From contig JAFSBS010000404.1 of assembly GCA_017437165.1 (NCBI GenBank), positions 1-9,267 of the forward strand: 9,267 nucleotides of DNA. Reading direction: 5' to 3'. The notes beneath the pieces were generated by a model. The model did no database searches. It was not told where the DNA came from and saw nothing but the letters and a program-made list of their open reading frames with translations. The position numbers and the translations under genes are program-made. Shown one piece after another: positions 1 through 6,262 of the stretch. Every line of letters begins with the position of its first letter. The stretch's first letter is position 1. The DNA comes from Clostridia bacterium (GTDB lineage Bacteria; Bacillota; Clostridia; Oscillospirales; Acutalibacteraceae).

Positions 1-9
1 AAACAACTT

Positions 10-1197
10 TTACTCTGATGTTGATATCGAAGTTACCACACCATCTTCTAAGTATATGTATCTACCATCTCCATACACCCATTGTTCTCGTACTCCCCAA
101 GAATAGGTGTTTTTATTGATTTTTTTAGGACTTCCCCATGTACTGTTTTTTACTTCAGAGGCAGTCATGCCGATAGACGGGTCAGGAATGTAGGATGTTT
201 CGGGTAACTTTACATCACCACTAATTTTTTCTAAACAAATTGTATAAATATCATAATAATATTTATATGTAATTTCACCATTTGAATATTCAAATACATA
301 AAGTGCATTAGATAATTCACTTGAATATTCTTTTGATTCAAAAACATATAAAGCATCATTTTTTCGTAAACAATATCGTTCGTTAATACCATTCTTAGTA
401 TTATCTTCTGTATAAATGTTATAACAACTACTTCCGTTAATTATCCATTCATGGGAAATTCTATACTCACCCAAAAGACCATTGGAACCATACCAAGTAC
501 CATCAAATTCATGATTATAATTCCATTCATTAAGAAGAATTTCCGAATCTTTATAATTTTTTAATGATATTAAAATATTTTTTGCGGAAGAATCATTGTC
601 TTCAATAAAAATTTTTGCAATAGTGTATAATATTTCTTTTTTACATTCTTCAACATCCTTGATATCAATTAATTTTTCTAATATTTCAATATCAGAAATC
701 CCATAAATATATTTTGTTAAATTTTCATCTGCTGAAACTTTGAGTGTTAATCTTTCGTGTAAATAATCTAATTCATTGTAAGGTTTTTCATTCTTTAGAA
801 TACCGCAGTCGCCTTCGTTTGAGAGTTCGCAATAATAAATATCCGTATCAGCCAATATATAAACAGTACTATCAATAGACTTTTTCAACAAAGGAGAAGA
901 ATTATATTCCGTATATAATTTATTAATTTCTTTGGTTAAATCACAAATAATCTCTTTTTGAGTAACATAGTCACAGTTATTAAAAAGTGGCTCGACGGTT
1001 ATTTTTACGATATTATTGTTTTCTCCTTCGAAGATACAAGTAGGTTTGTAGTTAGAATAAGATTTTTGGTTGATGCAAGAATTAACCCCTGTTATATAAT
1101 CGTTATAGTTGTTTTTTGTATGCAATACTCCCAGTATACATAGTATAGCAATAAACAACACAGAGATTATAATAAATACCTTCTTTTTATTACTCAT
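10..1197 (-). CDS. Membrane-anchored protein with TPR-like segment and SmpA/OmlA-like C-terminal domain
   Basis: This 395-aa protein has a short basic N-terminus (NKKK) and a hydrophobic segment at residues 7-25, so it is probably anchored in the membrane with its body outside the cell. There is no clear lipobox. Residues about 170-226 are helical and end in a YKDSE-type turn, the pattern of TPR-like repeats in many Firmicutes surface proteins. Residues about 231-325 are rich in aromatic beta-strand residues and begin with a GTW motif. Residues 342-393 (IGMTASEV, then WGSPKKIN, EQWVY, and a closing VVTSIS) match the layout of SmpA/OmlA/BamE-like small domains. GGAG lies 8 nt before the ATG, and a near-consensus promoter sits at 1221-1248. 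It is the last gene of a leftward cluster, 4 nt after the primase stump. The biological role is unknown and the domain call is from pattern only. Confidence 0.8.
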   Translation of the reverse strand: MSNKKKVFIIISVLFIAILCILGVLHTKNNYNDYITGVNSCINQKSYSNYKPTCIFEGENNNIVKITVEPLFNNCDYVTQKEIICDLTKEINKLYTEYNSSPLLKKSIDSTVYILADTDIYYCELSNEGDCGILKNEKPYNELDYLHERLTLKVSADENLTKYIYGISDIEILEKLIDIKDVEECKKEILYTIAKIFIEDNDSSAKNILISLKNYKDSEILLNEWNYNHEFDGTWYGSNGLLGEYRISHEWIINGSSCYNIYTEDNTKNGINERYCLRKNDALYVFESKEYSSELSNALYVFEYSNGEITYKYYYDIYTICLEKISGDVKLPETSYIPDPSIGMTASEVKNSTWGSPKKINKNTYSWGVREQWVYGDGRYIYLEDGVVTSISTSE

Positions 1198-1201
1198 AAA
1201 A

Positions 1202-1552
1202 TCATCTCCAATTATAGGTAATTATAACACAACGAAAAAAATAATCAATCCGTTTTTCATCCCATTCGTTTTTACAAACTGGCGAATATCCAGTCTTGCC
1301 GTTTTTTCTACTCACCCAGCGCTTTGCATAAACATCAGTTCTACCAATGAACAAAGACATATATAAATTGAGTTTGTCATCAGCAGAACTTGAATTATTG
1401 ACCGTTACAACATTTTGGGGCGTTACTGGTGATAACTTCGAAGTTGTTGATTCAATAGAAATATTGTGTTCAGCAAGAACTGTTTTTAATTGCTCGCTTT
1501 CTTCTTTCAGGCGAAGATATTTTTCTAAAAGTTTCTGGTAATCTGTGGTCAT
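1202..1552 (-). pseudogene. N-terminal remnant of a TOTE-type archaeo-eukaryotic primase protein
   Basis: This 116-codon frame starts with a leucine-rich coiled coil (residues 4-30), then a Ser/Thr/Asn linker. At residues 58-97 comes the block LNLYMSLFIGRTDVYAKRW followed by GKTGYSPVCKNEW. I recognise that block as the start of the primase domain of TOTE conflict-system proteins, which usually run on for many hundreds of residues into a helicase. Here the match stops abruptly after NEW. The last 19 codons are simply the promoter and ribosome-binding region of the next gene read in frame. The whole catalytic part is therefore missing, and a deletion joined the primase N-terminus to DNA upstream of the 395-aa gene. 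It starts 4 nt after the 188-aa gene and has no good Shine-Dalgarno of its own, so it would depend on coupling. A short peptide may still be made. Confidence 0.75.
1221..1248 (-). promoter_or_regulatory. Promoter of the 395-aa membrane protein gene
   Basis: On the minus strand TTGATT (1243-1248) and TATAAT (1221-1226) are separated by 16 nt. A TG one base before the -10 makes it an extended -10. It lies about 23 nt before the ATG of the 395-aa gene and inside the 3' end of the truncated primase frame. The gene can therefore be expressed independently of the upstream operon, and this stretch was probably intergenic before the deletion. Confidence 0.7.
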
Positions 1553-1556
1553 AGTT

Positions 1557-2123
1557 TTATATCTGTTTCGCAGTAATATCTGCCGCTATTTTATTTAAGT
1601 TTTCTATTATGAATTTTTGAGCGTTTATATCATAGACATTCTTTTTATATGGAACACCTTCACGGGATACACTATCTACTGTGACAATTCCGAGCTGTTC
1701 GCCTTTAGGTGTTGTTACTTTATATTTTTTGTTGCTATAAATATTTTCGGTTAAATATCCGTTATCAACAAGCCAATTTGAAATATATGTAGCCGGAAGT
1801 GTTTTAACATTTCCGGCTAACACTTCGCCTATTCTTTTAGAAATAATTGAAACACCGACAGGTTCATGTGTTACAAGAATCTTTGCACATTGCTCTTCTG
1901 TAATTGAAAATGATATTTTCTGTGGTTTTATAGTTTTACCAACAACGCCACCATTATTTATTACATCCTGAAGAACATTAGAAACATAGAAAAGGCAACG
2001 ACTGATACGGACATTATTTATAACAGAATCGTCTTTTATAACTTCTTCTGTAAGCGGGTCAATTCCGTTTGCTAATTTATCTGTATAATTCTTTGCATGT
2101 TGCATTGTTTCAAGTTCGGTCAT
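1557..2123 (-). CDS. Uncharacterised 188-aa protein with probable winged-helix segment
   Basis: I do not recognise a named family, although proteins opening with a similar ELETMQ-KNYTDKLANGIDPLT block are frequent hypothetical proteins in Clostridia accessory regions. Residues 1-60 are helical and include an INNVRISRCLFYVSNVLQ segment. Residues about 75-147 read like a winged helix: helices around THEPVGVSIISKRIGEVL, a second helix at LPATYISNWLVDNGYL, then a strand-turn-strand ending in TPKGEQLGI. A DNA- or nucleic-acid-binding role is inferred from this. The ATG has AAGGTG 7 nt upstream, lies 19 nt after the ATPase/regulator gene and is followed 4 nt later by the primase stump, so it belongs to the same operon. 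It may be an accessory factor of the TOTE-type locus. Confidence 0.75.
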   Translation of the reverse strand: MTELETMQHAKNYTDKLANGIDPLTEEVIKDDSVINNVRISRCLFYVSNVLQDVINNGGVVGKTIKPQKISFSITEEQCAKILVTHEPVGVSIISKRIGEVLAGNVKTLPATYISNWLVDNGYLTENIYSNKKYKVTTPKGEQLGIVTVDSVSREGVPYKKNVYDINAQKFIIENLNKIAADITAKQI

Positions 2124-2142
2124 AGTTAATCACCTTGCATTT

Positions 2143-3537
2143 TCAATTATTCAAAAAATACTTCTTATTACCTGTACTTCCTTCAGACTTCAAAATATCT
2201 AACTTTTCTGATTTTGAAAGCAATCTTCTTGCTGTAGGCGCAGAAACACCGATTATCTCTGCCGCAATTGAACCATTTACAAAACCAATGCTAACCAATT
2301 CATCAATTACTAACTTTAAACGTTTCTTCTCATTATCAGAAAGTTTTTCGTTTGGAACATCATCAATTTTTGAGTGAACTTCGCTCAAAATGAGCGAACC
2401 TTCGTTCAAAATGAGCGAATCACCATTATTTTTGACTACAGATTCAAAAATAATAGTAAAATCATTTTTAGTTACTTGGTAAACTGGTTCTTCGCAATTA
2501 TTAACGGAACAACTTTCTTTGATTTTTTGTATTCCACGCCCCCACGATTCAATAAAACCAGCTCTGTAAAAAGCGTTCGCAATCAATGGGTTGTATGGGC
2601 GAGATTTGTGTTGTTTCATTAAATCTTCCACTGTCCAATCTTCTGGAAAAACACAATCATTAGAAACAACCAATTTATCATTATAAACACGAATCTGAAT
2701 CGGAACTAACGTAGCATAATTCTTATGTGCTATTGCATTTAAAACCGCTTCTCTTACCGCTGGTTTTGGGAATGGATAATTTTCAACTCTTGTTATACCA
2801 TCATAGGAAATTTTCGCCTTCAGGTATTTGGTAAAAATCAAGTCCATAATCTTATCTGGTTGAGAAAGTAATGAACCATGAATTTCATCTTGATAATCAA
2901 TTTCAGATTCACTTGAAAAATATGCTATTTTTATAAATGAACCTGGAACCCATTTTTCTGGTGTATGGTGAAACAGTAACACACCAGCTCTCTTCAGTTC
3001 GTTATTTTCGTCAATTAAATTCAAACTATCTAAAATTTCAATATTATCAATATCAACGTTTTCTTTTGACATTCTCCCGTTTTTTACTGACTGTTCTTTG
3101 AAAATATCGAATGCATCATTTCGAATCTTCTCAATAGGTATATTCGAAATCGGTACACTATCCCATGTAAGACCTGTTTTCTTTAATAAAAACTGATTGA
3201 GCTGTTGACCCGTTAACTGTTGTTTCGTTGCACCACTTCTATAATGGTACTCACCATAATAAGAAATCGGATATGGTTGTGGCTCTACAATAATTTCAAT
3301 ATACTCACTTAAATCAGCCGTATGCAAATTAACATCTACAACTATGCCAAGTGTATTTCGAATCTTATTAGGAATATCTTCCATAAGTTTCTTACTATTA
3401 GCTAATCCACAAGTTTTACCTCTATCGTCTTTACCAATATATATTTTACCACCTTGTGCATTGGCAAAACCACAAATCCACTTCAAATATTCATCGCGCC
3501 AGGATTCTTTGTATTCAATATTTTGATTCTCTGACAT
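2143..3537 (-). CDS. AlbA_2 (Schlafen-like) and HATPase_c_4 domain regulator, ATP-binding
   Basis: The protein has three parts (numbering from the GTG at 3540). Residues 8-125 form an AlbA_2 domain, with the opening NIEYKESWRDEYLKWICGFANAQGG typical of this group split by me as IEYKES, then WICGFANAQGG and IYIGKDDRG. Residues about 255-345 are a GHKL-type ATPase domain of the HATPase_c_4 kind, with REAVLNAIAHKNY (263-275) and the closing WGRGIQKI. Residues about 405-463 form a C-terminal winged helix (IAAEIIGVSAPTARRLL). Such proteins are annotated as putative transcriptional regulators and often sit in defence or mobile loci; the ligand is unknown. An in-frame GTG lies at 3540, but I prefer the ATG at 3537 because AGGA is 8 nt upstream. 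It is the first gene of the leftward operon. Residues about 374-387 hold a seven-residue tandem repeat, GSLILNE/GSLILSE, encoded by palindromic DNA. Confidence 0.9.
   Translation of the reverse strand: MSENQNIEYKESWRDEYLKWICGFANAQGGKIYIGKDDRGKTCGLANSKKLMEDIPNKIRNTLGIVVDVNLHTADLSEYIEIIVEPQPYPISYYGEYHYRSGATKQQLTGQQLNQFLLKKTGLTWDSVPISNIPIEKIRNDAFDIFKEQSVKNGRMSKENVDIDNIEILDSLNLIDENNELKRAGVLLFHHTPEKWVPGSFIKIAYFSSESEIDYQDEIHGSLLSQPDKIMDLIFTKYLKAKISYDGITRVENYPFPKPAVREAVLNAIAHKNYATLVPIQIRVYNDKLVVSNDCVFPEDWTVEDLMKQHKSRPYNPLIANAFYRAGFIESWGRGIQKIKESCSVNNCEEPVYQVTKNDFTIIFESVVKNNGDSLILNEGSLILSEVHSKIDDVPNEKLSDNEKKRLKLVIDELVSIGFVNGSIAAEIIGVSAPTARRLLSKSEKLDILKSEGSTGNKKYFLNN
2380..2419. repeat. Two tandem 21-bp palindromic repeats inside the regulator gene
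   Basis: The first copy, TTCGCTCA-AAA-TGAGCGAA (2380-2398), is a perfect 8-bp inverted repeat around AAA. The second (2401-2419) differs by one base, TTCGTTCA. Start-to-start spacing is exactly 21 nt, so the repeat keeps the reading frame and gives the peptide repeat GSLILNE/GSLILSE. A further half site, TGAGTGAA, precedes them at 2371-2378. The palindromes lie in the linker between the ATPase and the winged helix. Confidence 0.85.
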
Positions 3538-3576
3538 CACTATTATCCTTTCAAACTAATCATCTCAATTTATATT

Positions 3577-3605
3577 ATTCTATCACACCATAGAAAAATC
3601 CGCAA
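3577..3605 (-). promoter_or_regulatory. Promoter of the regulator/TOTE operon
   Basis: On the minus strand TTGCGG (3600-3605) and TAGAAT (3577-3582) are separated by 17 nt, with an extended -10 TG one base upstream of the -10. The start would fall around 3570, giving a leader of about 30 nt to the ATG at 3537. It is the only good match upstream of this operon. Confidence 0.7.
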
Positions 3606-3684
3606 CCTAAATTTATTCTTTATCCCACCCTAAAAACTTAACATTCACACATATTATTTCAATGCCCTATTTATTCTCTAATTA

Positions 3685-3712
3685 TATCATCATTATCTCA
3701 TCGCTGATGATA
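3685..3712. repeat. 8-bp inverted repeat upstream of the operon promoter
   Basis: TATCATCA (3685-3692) and TGATGATA (3705-3712) are perfectly complementary around a 12-nt spacer. A short T-run follows on the plus strand at 3721-3726, but the stem is weak for a terminator. It may be an operator for the operon promoter about 80 bp away, or chance in AT-rich DNA. The stretch between this and the promoter shows no other feature. Confidence 0.35.
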
Positions 3713-3738
3713 CAATGCAATTTTTTATGTCATTCACG

Positions 3739-3782
3739 AAAAAAATAAGCGAACCTGATATTTTTGTTTATCAGATTCGCTT
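3739..3782 (-). terminator. Rho-independent terminator, minus strand
   Basis: Arms at 3747-3760 and 3769-3782 form a 14-bp stem with an 8-nt loop. The only non-Watson-Crick pair is C-A on the plus strand but U-G in minus-strand RNA, so the folded form is better on the minus strand. Seven T residues follow on the minus strand (3745-3739). It ends transcription from the C-terminal remnant at 3798-3980 and insulates the regulator operon from the right-hand element. Confidence 0.85.
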
Positions 3783-3797
3783 GGTTTCATTTTAAAT

Positions 3798-3980
3798 TTA
3801 TTTTTCTTCACTCTCGCAAGAAGCCTTTATTTCCGGCAGTTTCAGTTCTCCGTAAATCACTTTTACAGTAACAGAAATTGGTTTTATAGGCTCGTCCAGT
3901 TCTGAATTTCCAGGTACATATTTGCGATGAAAATTGAGTCCGAAAAAGTCCATTTCATATAGAAAAAGGGAAACTTTAGT
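3798..3980 (-). pseudogene. C-terminal remnant of an unidentified minus-strand gene
   Basis: A minus-strand frame runs through FLYEMDFFGLNFHRKYVP and PIKPISVTVKVIYGELKLP to a stop at 3798-3800, 15 nt before a strong terminator on the same strand. A possible ATG at 3953 would give 51 aa but has no Shine-Dalgarno, and the frame continues upstream of it without a stop until it meets the manganese catalase remnant. The composition (alternating hydrophobic strand residues, then an acidic tail) is protein-like. The simplest reading is the 3' end of a gene whose front part was lost at the junction near 3980. I do not recognise the family, and a short intact gene is not excluded. Confidence 0.5.
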
Positions 3981-3984
3981 TTCG

Positions 3985-4332
3985 GTTGTAGGCGTTGAGG
4001 AACTTGGTCACTTAGAGATGATTGGTGCGATTGTGTATCAACTCACTCGCAATCTTTCAATTGATGAGATAAAAAAGGCTGGCTTTGATGCATATTTCAC
4101 AGACCACACGACAGGCGTGTACCCTACTGCTGCAAGCGGTGCGCCTTATAGTGCATTCTCAATGCAAGTTAAGGGCGACGTTATTGCCGACCTTCACGAA
4201 GATTTGGCTGCAGAGCAAAAAGCAAGAGTCACCTATGACAATCTTTTAAGACTCATAGATGACCCTGATGTTCGTGACCCGATTAAGTTCTTACGCGAAC
4301 GCGAGGTTGTGCATTATCAGAGGTTTGGAGAT
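3985..4332 (+). pseudogene. Manganese catalase (CotJC-like) internal fragment
   Basis: About 116 codons read as manganese catalase: GVEELGHLEMIGAIVYQLTR, then YFTDHTTGVYPTAASG, DLHEDLAAEQKARVTYDNLL and REREVVHYQRFGD. Family enzymes decompose hydrogen peroxide at a dimanganese centre. Four ligands can be placed: the Glu and His of EELGH, the Glu of AAEQKA and the His of VVHYQRFG, the last two 33 residues apart as in Lactobacillus plantarum catalase. The N-terminal part with the remaining Glu ligand is absent. After FGD the frame fails, but the +1 frame gives RVVN, resembling the family's FG-LR-VQ, so a small frameshift near 4333 followed by truncation is likely. An ATG at 3934 opens the frame but lies in unrelated sequence with no ribosome site. 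It cannot encode a working enzyme. Confidence 0.85.
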
Positions 4333-4370
4333 ACGTGTAGTCAATCTGGAAAAAATAAATCCTTATATAT

Positions 4371-4402
4371 CGGGCAGAATCGGCGTTCTGCCCGACTTTT
4401 TT
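4371..4402 (+). terminator. Rho-independent terminator, plus strand
   Basis: CGGGCAGAA (4371-4379) and TTCTGCCCG (4386-4394) form a perfect 9-bp stem around TCGGCG, followed by AC and six T (4397-4402). It would end transcription through the catalase remnant before it runs antisense into the recombinase gene, whose stop codon is at 4404-4406. It may be the original terminator of the catalase gene or belong to the end of the element. On the minus strand the T-run is too far from the stem to be convincing. Confidence 0.85.
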
Positions 4403-4403
4403 A

Positions 4404-5903
4404 TTAAATATTCCAGATTATCTCAAGTTTGTCTTTTGTCACATAAATTCGCTTTATAATGGCATTTGCAATCTCTCTTTTTCGTTCAAAAGAGAGCTCA
4501 TTAAACTTCTCGAAATCACATATAACTTTTTCTTGTGTCGATGAATTGTTATTGCTTAATCTCTGGATATCAGCTTCTATTCGTTTCTTTTCAGTTTCCA
4601 ATTCTTCAACATTTTGATTTATGTATTTCATAACCGTTGCACTTGCATCTTTAACACCTTTGACTATTTCAAGAATCTCTTCGTCAATTTCAGCAATTCT
4701 TAATTTCAGTTCTTCAATTCTGTGGTCAGATTGCAAATCAACTTTTTGTTCAATCTCTTTATATGCTGATAACTTTTCTTTCATCTTTTCGTAAATAGCA
4801 TTTTCGAATTCATCTGAATGAATTGTTCCAGCACCACTACACAATTTGTCATTCATTTTCCGTGAGCATAAGAAGTAACTTACATTCTTTGCTTCATAGG
4901 TTTTCTTAACAATTGCATAGCCACAGTTACCACATTTAATAAGACCTGCAAGCCAAGTGTTCTTCGCTTTAGGGTTACGCTTGATTTGTTGTTGAGCTAA
5001 TGCTCTTTCACGACAAGCAATCCACAAATCAGAATCAATGAAACCTTCGTGAGGTGCAATAACCAGAACTGCATTTGATAAATCTGTTTGCTTACTTGTG
5101 TCTTTATCTCCTCTGTATAAATAACAACCATTTGTACCGATAAAATCTTCAGGCGGATTTATAATTGTTGTACCCTTGGATTTATAGAAATTATATATAT
5201 TCATATCGGCTTTTACATAAATGGGATTCTTGATAAAATCCTGTACTCTTGCACGTGTTACTACTCTTTTTCTTACTGATGAAGCTGGCATATTACGAAC
5301 AGCTTCTGCAATATCGTAACAAGAGTTATTCACACTAGAATACATTTCATAGATCTTTTTAACTACTTCTACCTCTTCAGGAATCTGTTCATACATTGCA
5401 GTTTTAATTCCGTCTATGGTTACATCAACTCTTTTAAATCCCATTGGTACAGGTCCACCCATATAAAAACCTTTTTGTGAACGTGCTATGTAGTTATCAC
5501 GGACACGTTGTTGAGTAGTTTCTCTCTCAAGCTGAGCAAAGGTAATACAGATATTAAGCATTGCTCTACCCATAGGTGTACTTGTATCAAATCTTTCGGT
5601 TGCCGAAGAGAACTCGACTTTTAATTTACTGAAGGTATCCATCATAGTTGAGAAGTCAAGGATACTTCTGCTGATTCTGTCAAGCTTATAAACTATAACT
5701 TTTGTGATACCTTTTTTACCCGATTTAATGTCCTTCATCATTTTCTGGAACTCGGGACGGTTGGTATCTTTACCGCTAAAACCTTTATCCTTATATACTA
5801 CATATTCCTCACCACGTGCTTCATACTCACACATTTCAATCTGAGATTCGATTGAAATACTGTCTTCTTTTTCTACCGATTGTCTGGCATAAATTGCTAT
5901 CAT
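4404..5903 (-). CDS. Large serine recombinase (integrase/excisionase of the element)
   Basis: This 499-aa site-specific recombinase has the resolvase domain at residues 1-145, with the nucleophile Ser9 in IYARQS, the arginines of KLDRISRS (R76, R79) and the conserved TPMGRAMLNI and QLERE helix. The recombinase domain follows from GGPVPMGFKR (149) to about 300. A zinc ribbon uses C324, C327, C346 and C355. A coiled coil spans about 385-450, then a short C-terminal tail. The length is normal for TnpX/TndX-type transposon recombinases, which excise elements as circles and integrate at short sites. AAGGTG lies 8 nt before the ATG. The 3' end points at the catalase remnant, so an attachment site is expected between about 4335 and 4404. 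The neighbouring relaxase and MobC identify an integrative mobilizable element. No frameshift or lost catalytic residue is seen, so it looks active. Confidence 0.95.
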   Translation of the reverse strand: MIAIYARQSVEKEDSISIESQIEMCEYEARGEEYVVYKDKGFSGKDTNRPEFQKMMKDIKSGKKGITKVIVYKLDRISRSILDFSTMMDTFSKLKVEFSSATERFDTSTPMGRAMLNICITFAQLERETTQQRVRDNYIARSQKGFYMGGPVPMGFKRVDVTIDGIKTAMYEQIPEEVEVVKKIYEMYSSVNNSCYDIAEAVRNMPASSVRKRVVTRARVQDFIKNPIYVKADMNIYNFYKSKGTTIINPPEDFIGTNGCYLYRGDKDTSKQTDLSNAVLVIAPHEGFIDSDLWIACRERALAQQQIKRNPKAKNTWLAGLIKCGNCGYAIVKKTYEAKNVSYFLCSRKMNDKLCSGAGTIHSDEFENAIYEKMKEKLSAYKEIEQKVDLQSDHRIEELKLRIAEIDEEILEIVKGVKDASATVMKYINQNVEELETEKKRIEADIQRLSNNNSSTQEKVICDFEKFNELSFERKREIANAIIKRIYVTKDKLEIIWNI

Positions 5904-5930
5904 AGATTAATCACCTTTCTATGACACACT

Positions 5931-5960
5931 AAGCCAAACACACAATACCTTAATTGGCTT
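5931..5960. repeat. Inverted repeat upstream of the recombinase gene
   Basis: AAGCCAA (5931-5937) and TTGGCTT (5954-5960) are perfect complements around 16 nt. They occupy the 69-nt gap between the 57-aa gene and the recombinase start, just upstream of its ribosome site. There is no T-run, so it is not a terminator. An operator or an RNA hairpin affecting recombinase translation is possible. Confidence 0.45.
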
Positions 5961-5972
5961 GTAAAGTCCAGA

Positions 5973-6146
5973 CTATTCTTCATTATTTCCGAAAGCCTTT
6001 GCTAAAGTATTTTTTATATTCATCTCTGCAAATTCGAAGTCATTTCTGGTGAGGTTTGGGGCATATTCTTCAACTATAATAAAACGATTACCCAACTTTA
6101 TTTCTGAACTCTTAACAAGTTTCTCGGTAATAATCGGTTTACTCAT
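5973..6146 (-). CDS. Small 57-aa protein, TnpW-like by position
   Basis: An ATG at 6146 opens a 57-codon frame ending with TAG at 5973-5975. A strong AGGGGGTGG lies just upstream of the ATG. The product begins MSKPIITEKLVKSS, has a short beta-like IKLGNRFIIVEEYAP segment and a helical tail (EFAEMNIKNTLAKAF). It resembles in size, layout and place the small TnpW-type proteins beside recombinases of Tn4451-like elements, which also have a KIG-type strand followed by a helix, but the identity is only suggestive. It sits between the relaxase and the recombinase on the same strand with a possible promoter at 6172-6177, so it is probably cotranscribed with the recombinase. The role is unknown; a recombination accessory factor is an inference. 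Confidence 0.65.
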   Translation of the reverse strand: MSKPIITEKLVKSSEIKLGNRFIIVEEYAPNLTRNDFEFAEMNIKNTLAKAFGNNEE

Positions 6147-6171
6147 AGCACCACCCCCTGTTTACATATAT

Positions 6172-6177
6172 ATTATA
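6172..6177 (-). promoter_or_regulatory. Possible -10 element of the 57-aa gene/recombinase transcript
   Basis: TATAAT on the minus strand lies 25 nt before the ATG at 6146. No convincing -35 is visible. A 5-bp hairpin (6212-6216 with 6224-6228) separates it from the relaxase stop. It would allow the recombinase to be transcribed without the mob genes. Confidence 0.35.
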
Positions 6178-6262
6178 AGGACAAGGTAAGGTATTCTTTT
6201 TTATAAATTGGCGTGGCATAAAACCACGACCGTATCACGTTCCTTTCTTAATTTATTTCATC

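Noticed and set aside
2371..2420. Short palindromic repeats as a CRISPR array
   Set aside because: Only two full copies, back to back with no spacers, in frame inside a conserved gene.
3934..3984. ATG at 3934 as a true catalase start
   Set aside because: No ribosome site, and the first 16 codons do not resemble the family; they are the antisense of the neighbouring gene remnant.
4371..4394. The same hairpin as a terminator for the recombinase transcript
   Set aside because: On the minus strand the stem is followed by ATATATAAGG, not a T-run; T residues appear only about 11 nt later.
4259..4459. 66-codon plus-strand frame across the terminator and recombinase end
   Set aside because: It runs through a strong terminator into antisense DNA. 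Only its RVVN stretch is informative, as the likely frameshifted continuation of the catalase remnant.
6212..6228. Hairpin after the relaxase gene as a terminator
   Set aside because: The stem is only 5 bp and is not followed by T residues on the minus strand.
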